Under the pieces are notes generated by a model that was not told the DNA's origin, searched no databases, and saw nothing but the letters and a program-made list of their open reading frames with translations. The position numbers and the translations under genes were made by a program. From positions 114,069 to 178,068 of the forward strand of contig NZ_LNYR01000049.1 in the NCBI RefSeq assembly GCF_001467955.1: a stretch of 64,000 bases of DNA. The letters run 5' to 3'. Each line of letters starts with the position of its first letter. Position 1 is the stretch's first letter. The stretch is from Legionella quateirensis. GTDB taxonomy: Bacteria > Pseudomonadota > Gammaproteobacteria > Legionellales > Legionellaceae. Of the stretch, positions 63,966 to 64,000 are shown piece by piece.

Positions 63966-64000
63966 GAATTCCTGAATCAATCCGCTCTTATTTTGATTTC

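Noticed and set aside
1-64000. tRNA, rRNA, insertion sequence, phage or plasmid origin
   Set aside because: I scanned for tRNA-like cloverleaf ends, transposase motifs, integrase motifs and iteron clusters and found none convincing; short elements such as MITE-like repeats are present but without an autonomous partner here.

Overview
The window looks like chromosomal DNA of a Legionella species. It is AT-rich and gene-dense. It encodes several large eukaryote-like or coiled-coil proteins of the Dot/Icm effector type: a C58-like cysteine protease with a Q/E/K minisatellite, a histone-deacetylase-like protein and a WipA/WipB-like phosphatase. It also has a Sel1-repeat secreted protein and many short palindromic repeat families between genes. 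I see no rRNA, tRNA, CRISPR array or transposase gene. The assignment rests on my recognition of protein families, not on a database search.

Layout. 1-668 is the end of a tandem array of a 92-bp palindromic unit. 0.7-5.6 kb holds an MFS transporter, a secreted phosphatase-like protein and a three-gene set (FAD monooxygenase, DUF2878, DUF2177). 5.6-8.4 kb on the minus strand holds a YkuD_2-type L,D-transpeptidase, a predicted 45-aa peptide and two tandem paralogous membrane-like proteins. 8.5-13.8 kb is one 1762-aa gene. 14-25 kb is a mosaic of single genes: oxidoreductase, DUF4424-YARHG protein, methyltransferase, YjbQ, HDAC-like protein, small secreted protein, degenerate channel-like protein, TIGR01777 epimerase and two orphan proteins. 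25.4-36.9 kb holds a GH18 chitinase, a Rieske oxygenase, DUF4153 and cysteine-rich small proteins including a 29-residue peptide. It continues with a GRDP-like protein, a LysR gene coupled to a haem-motif protein, a second LysR gene, a hexapeptide-repeat protein and a Sel1 protein.

37.2-50.1 kb is a coherent acyl-metabolite cluster. A minus-strand operon (MFS and ACP at 50.1-48.7 kb) and a second minus-strand operon (carboxyltransferase, acyl-CoA dehydrogenase, GH3 protein at 41.8-37.2 kb) flank a plus-strand operon. The plus-strand operon holds KASIII, a 33-aa ORF, a fatty acyl-AMP ligase, a second adenylating enzyme, an ACP, an SDR and a second KASIII. The enzymes imply activation of a fatty acid, loading on a dedicated ACP, decarboxylative condensation, reduction, possible amide formation by GH3 and export. 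I do not recognise a described product.

50.4-56.1 kb holds a sterol-desaturase-like enzyme, an ABC exporter, a cysteine-rich secreted protein, a MAPEG protein and an alpha/beta hydrolase. 56.6-59.8 kb is a complete-looking URC-type uracil catabolism operon (URC1-like GTP cyclohydrolase II, URC4/DUF1688, uracil phosphoribosyltransferase). The window ends with a 971-aa membrane-associated orphan whose stop codon lies inside a palindromic repeat, and a 257-aa orphan on the minus strand.

At least five dispersed repeat families occupy most gaps longer than 300 bases. Several are nested inside one another with apparent target-site duplications, so small non-autonomous elements have probably been active here.
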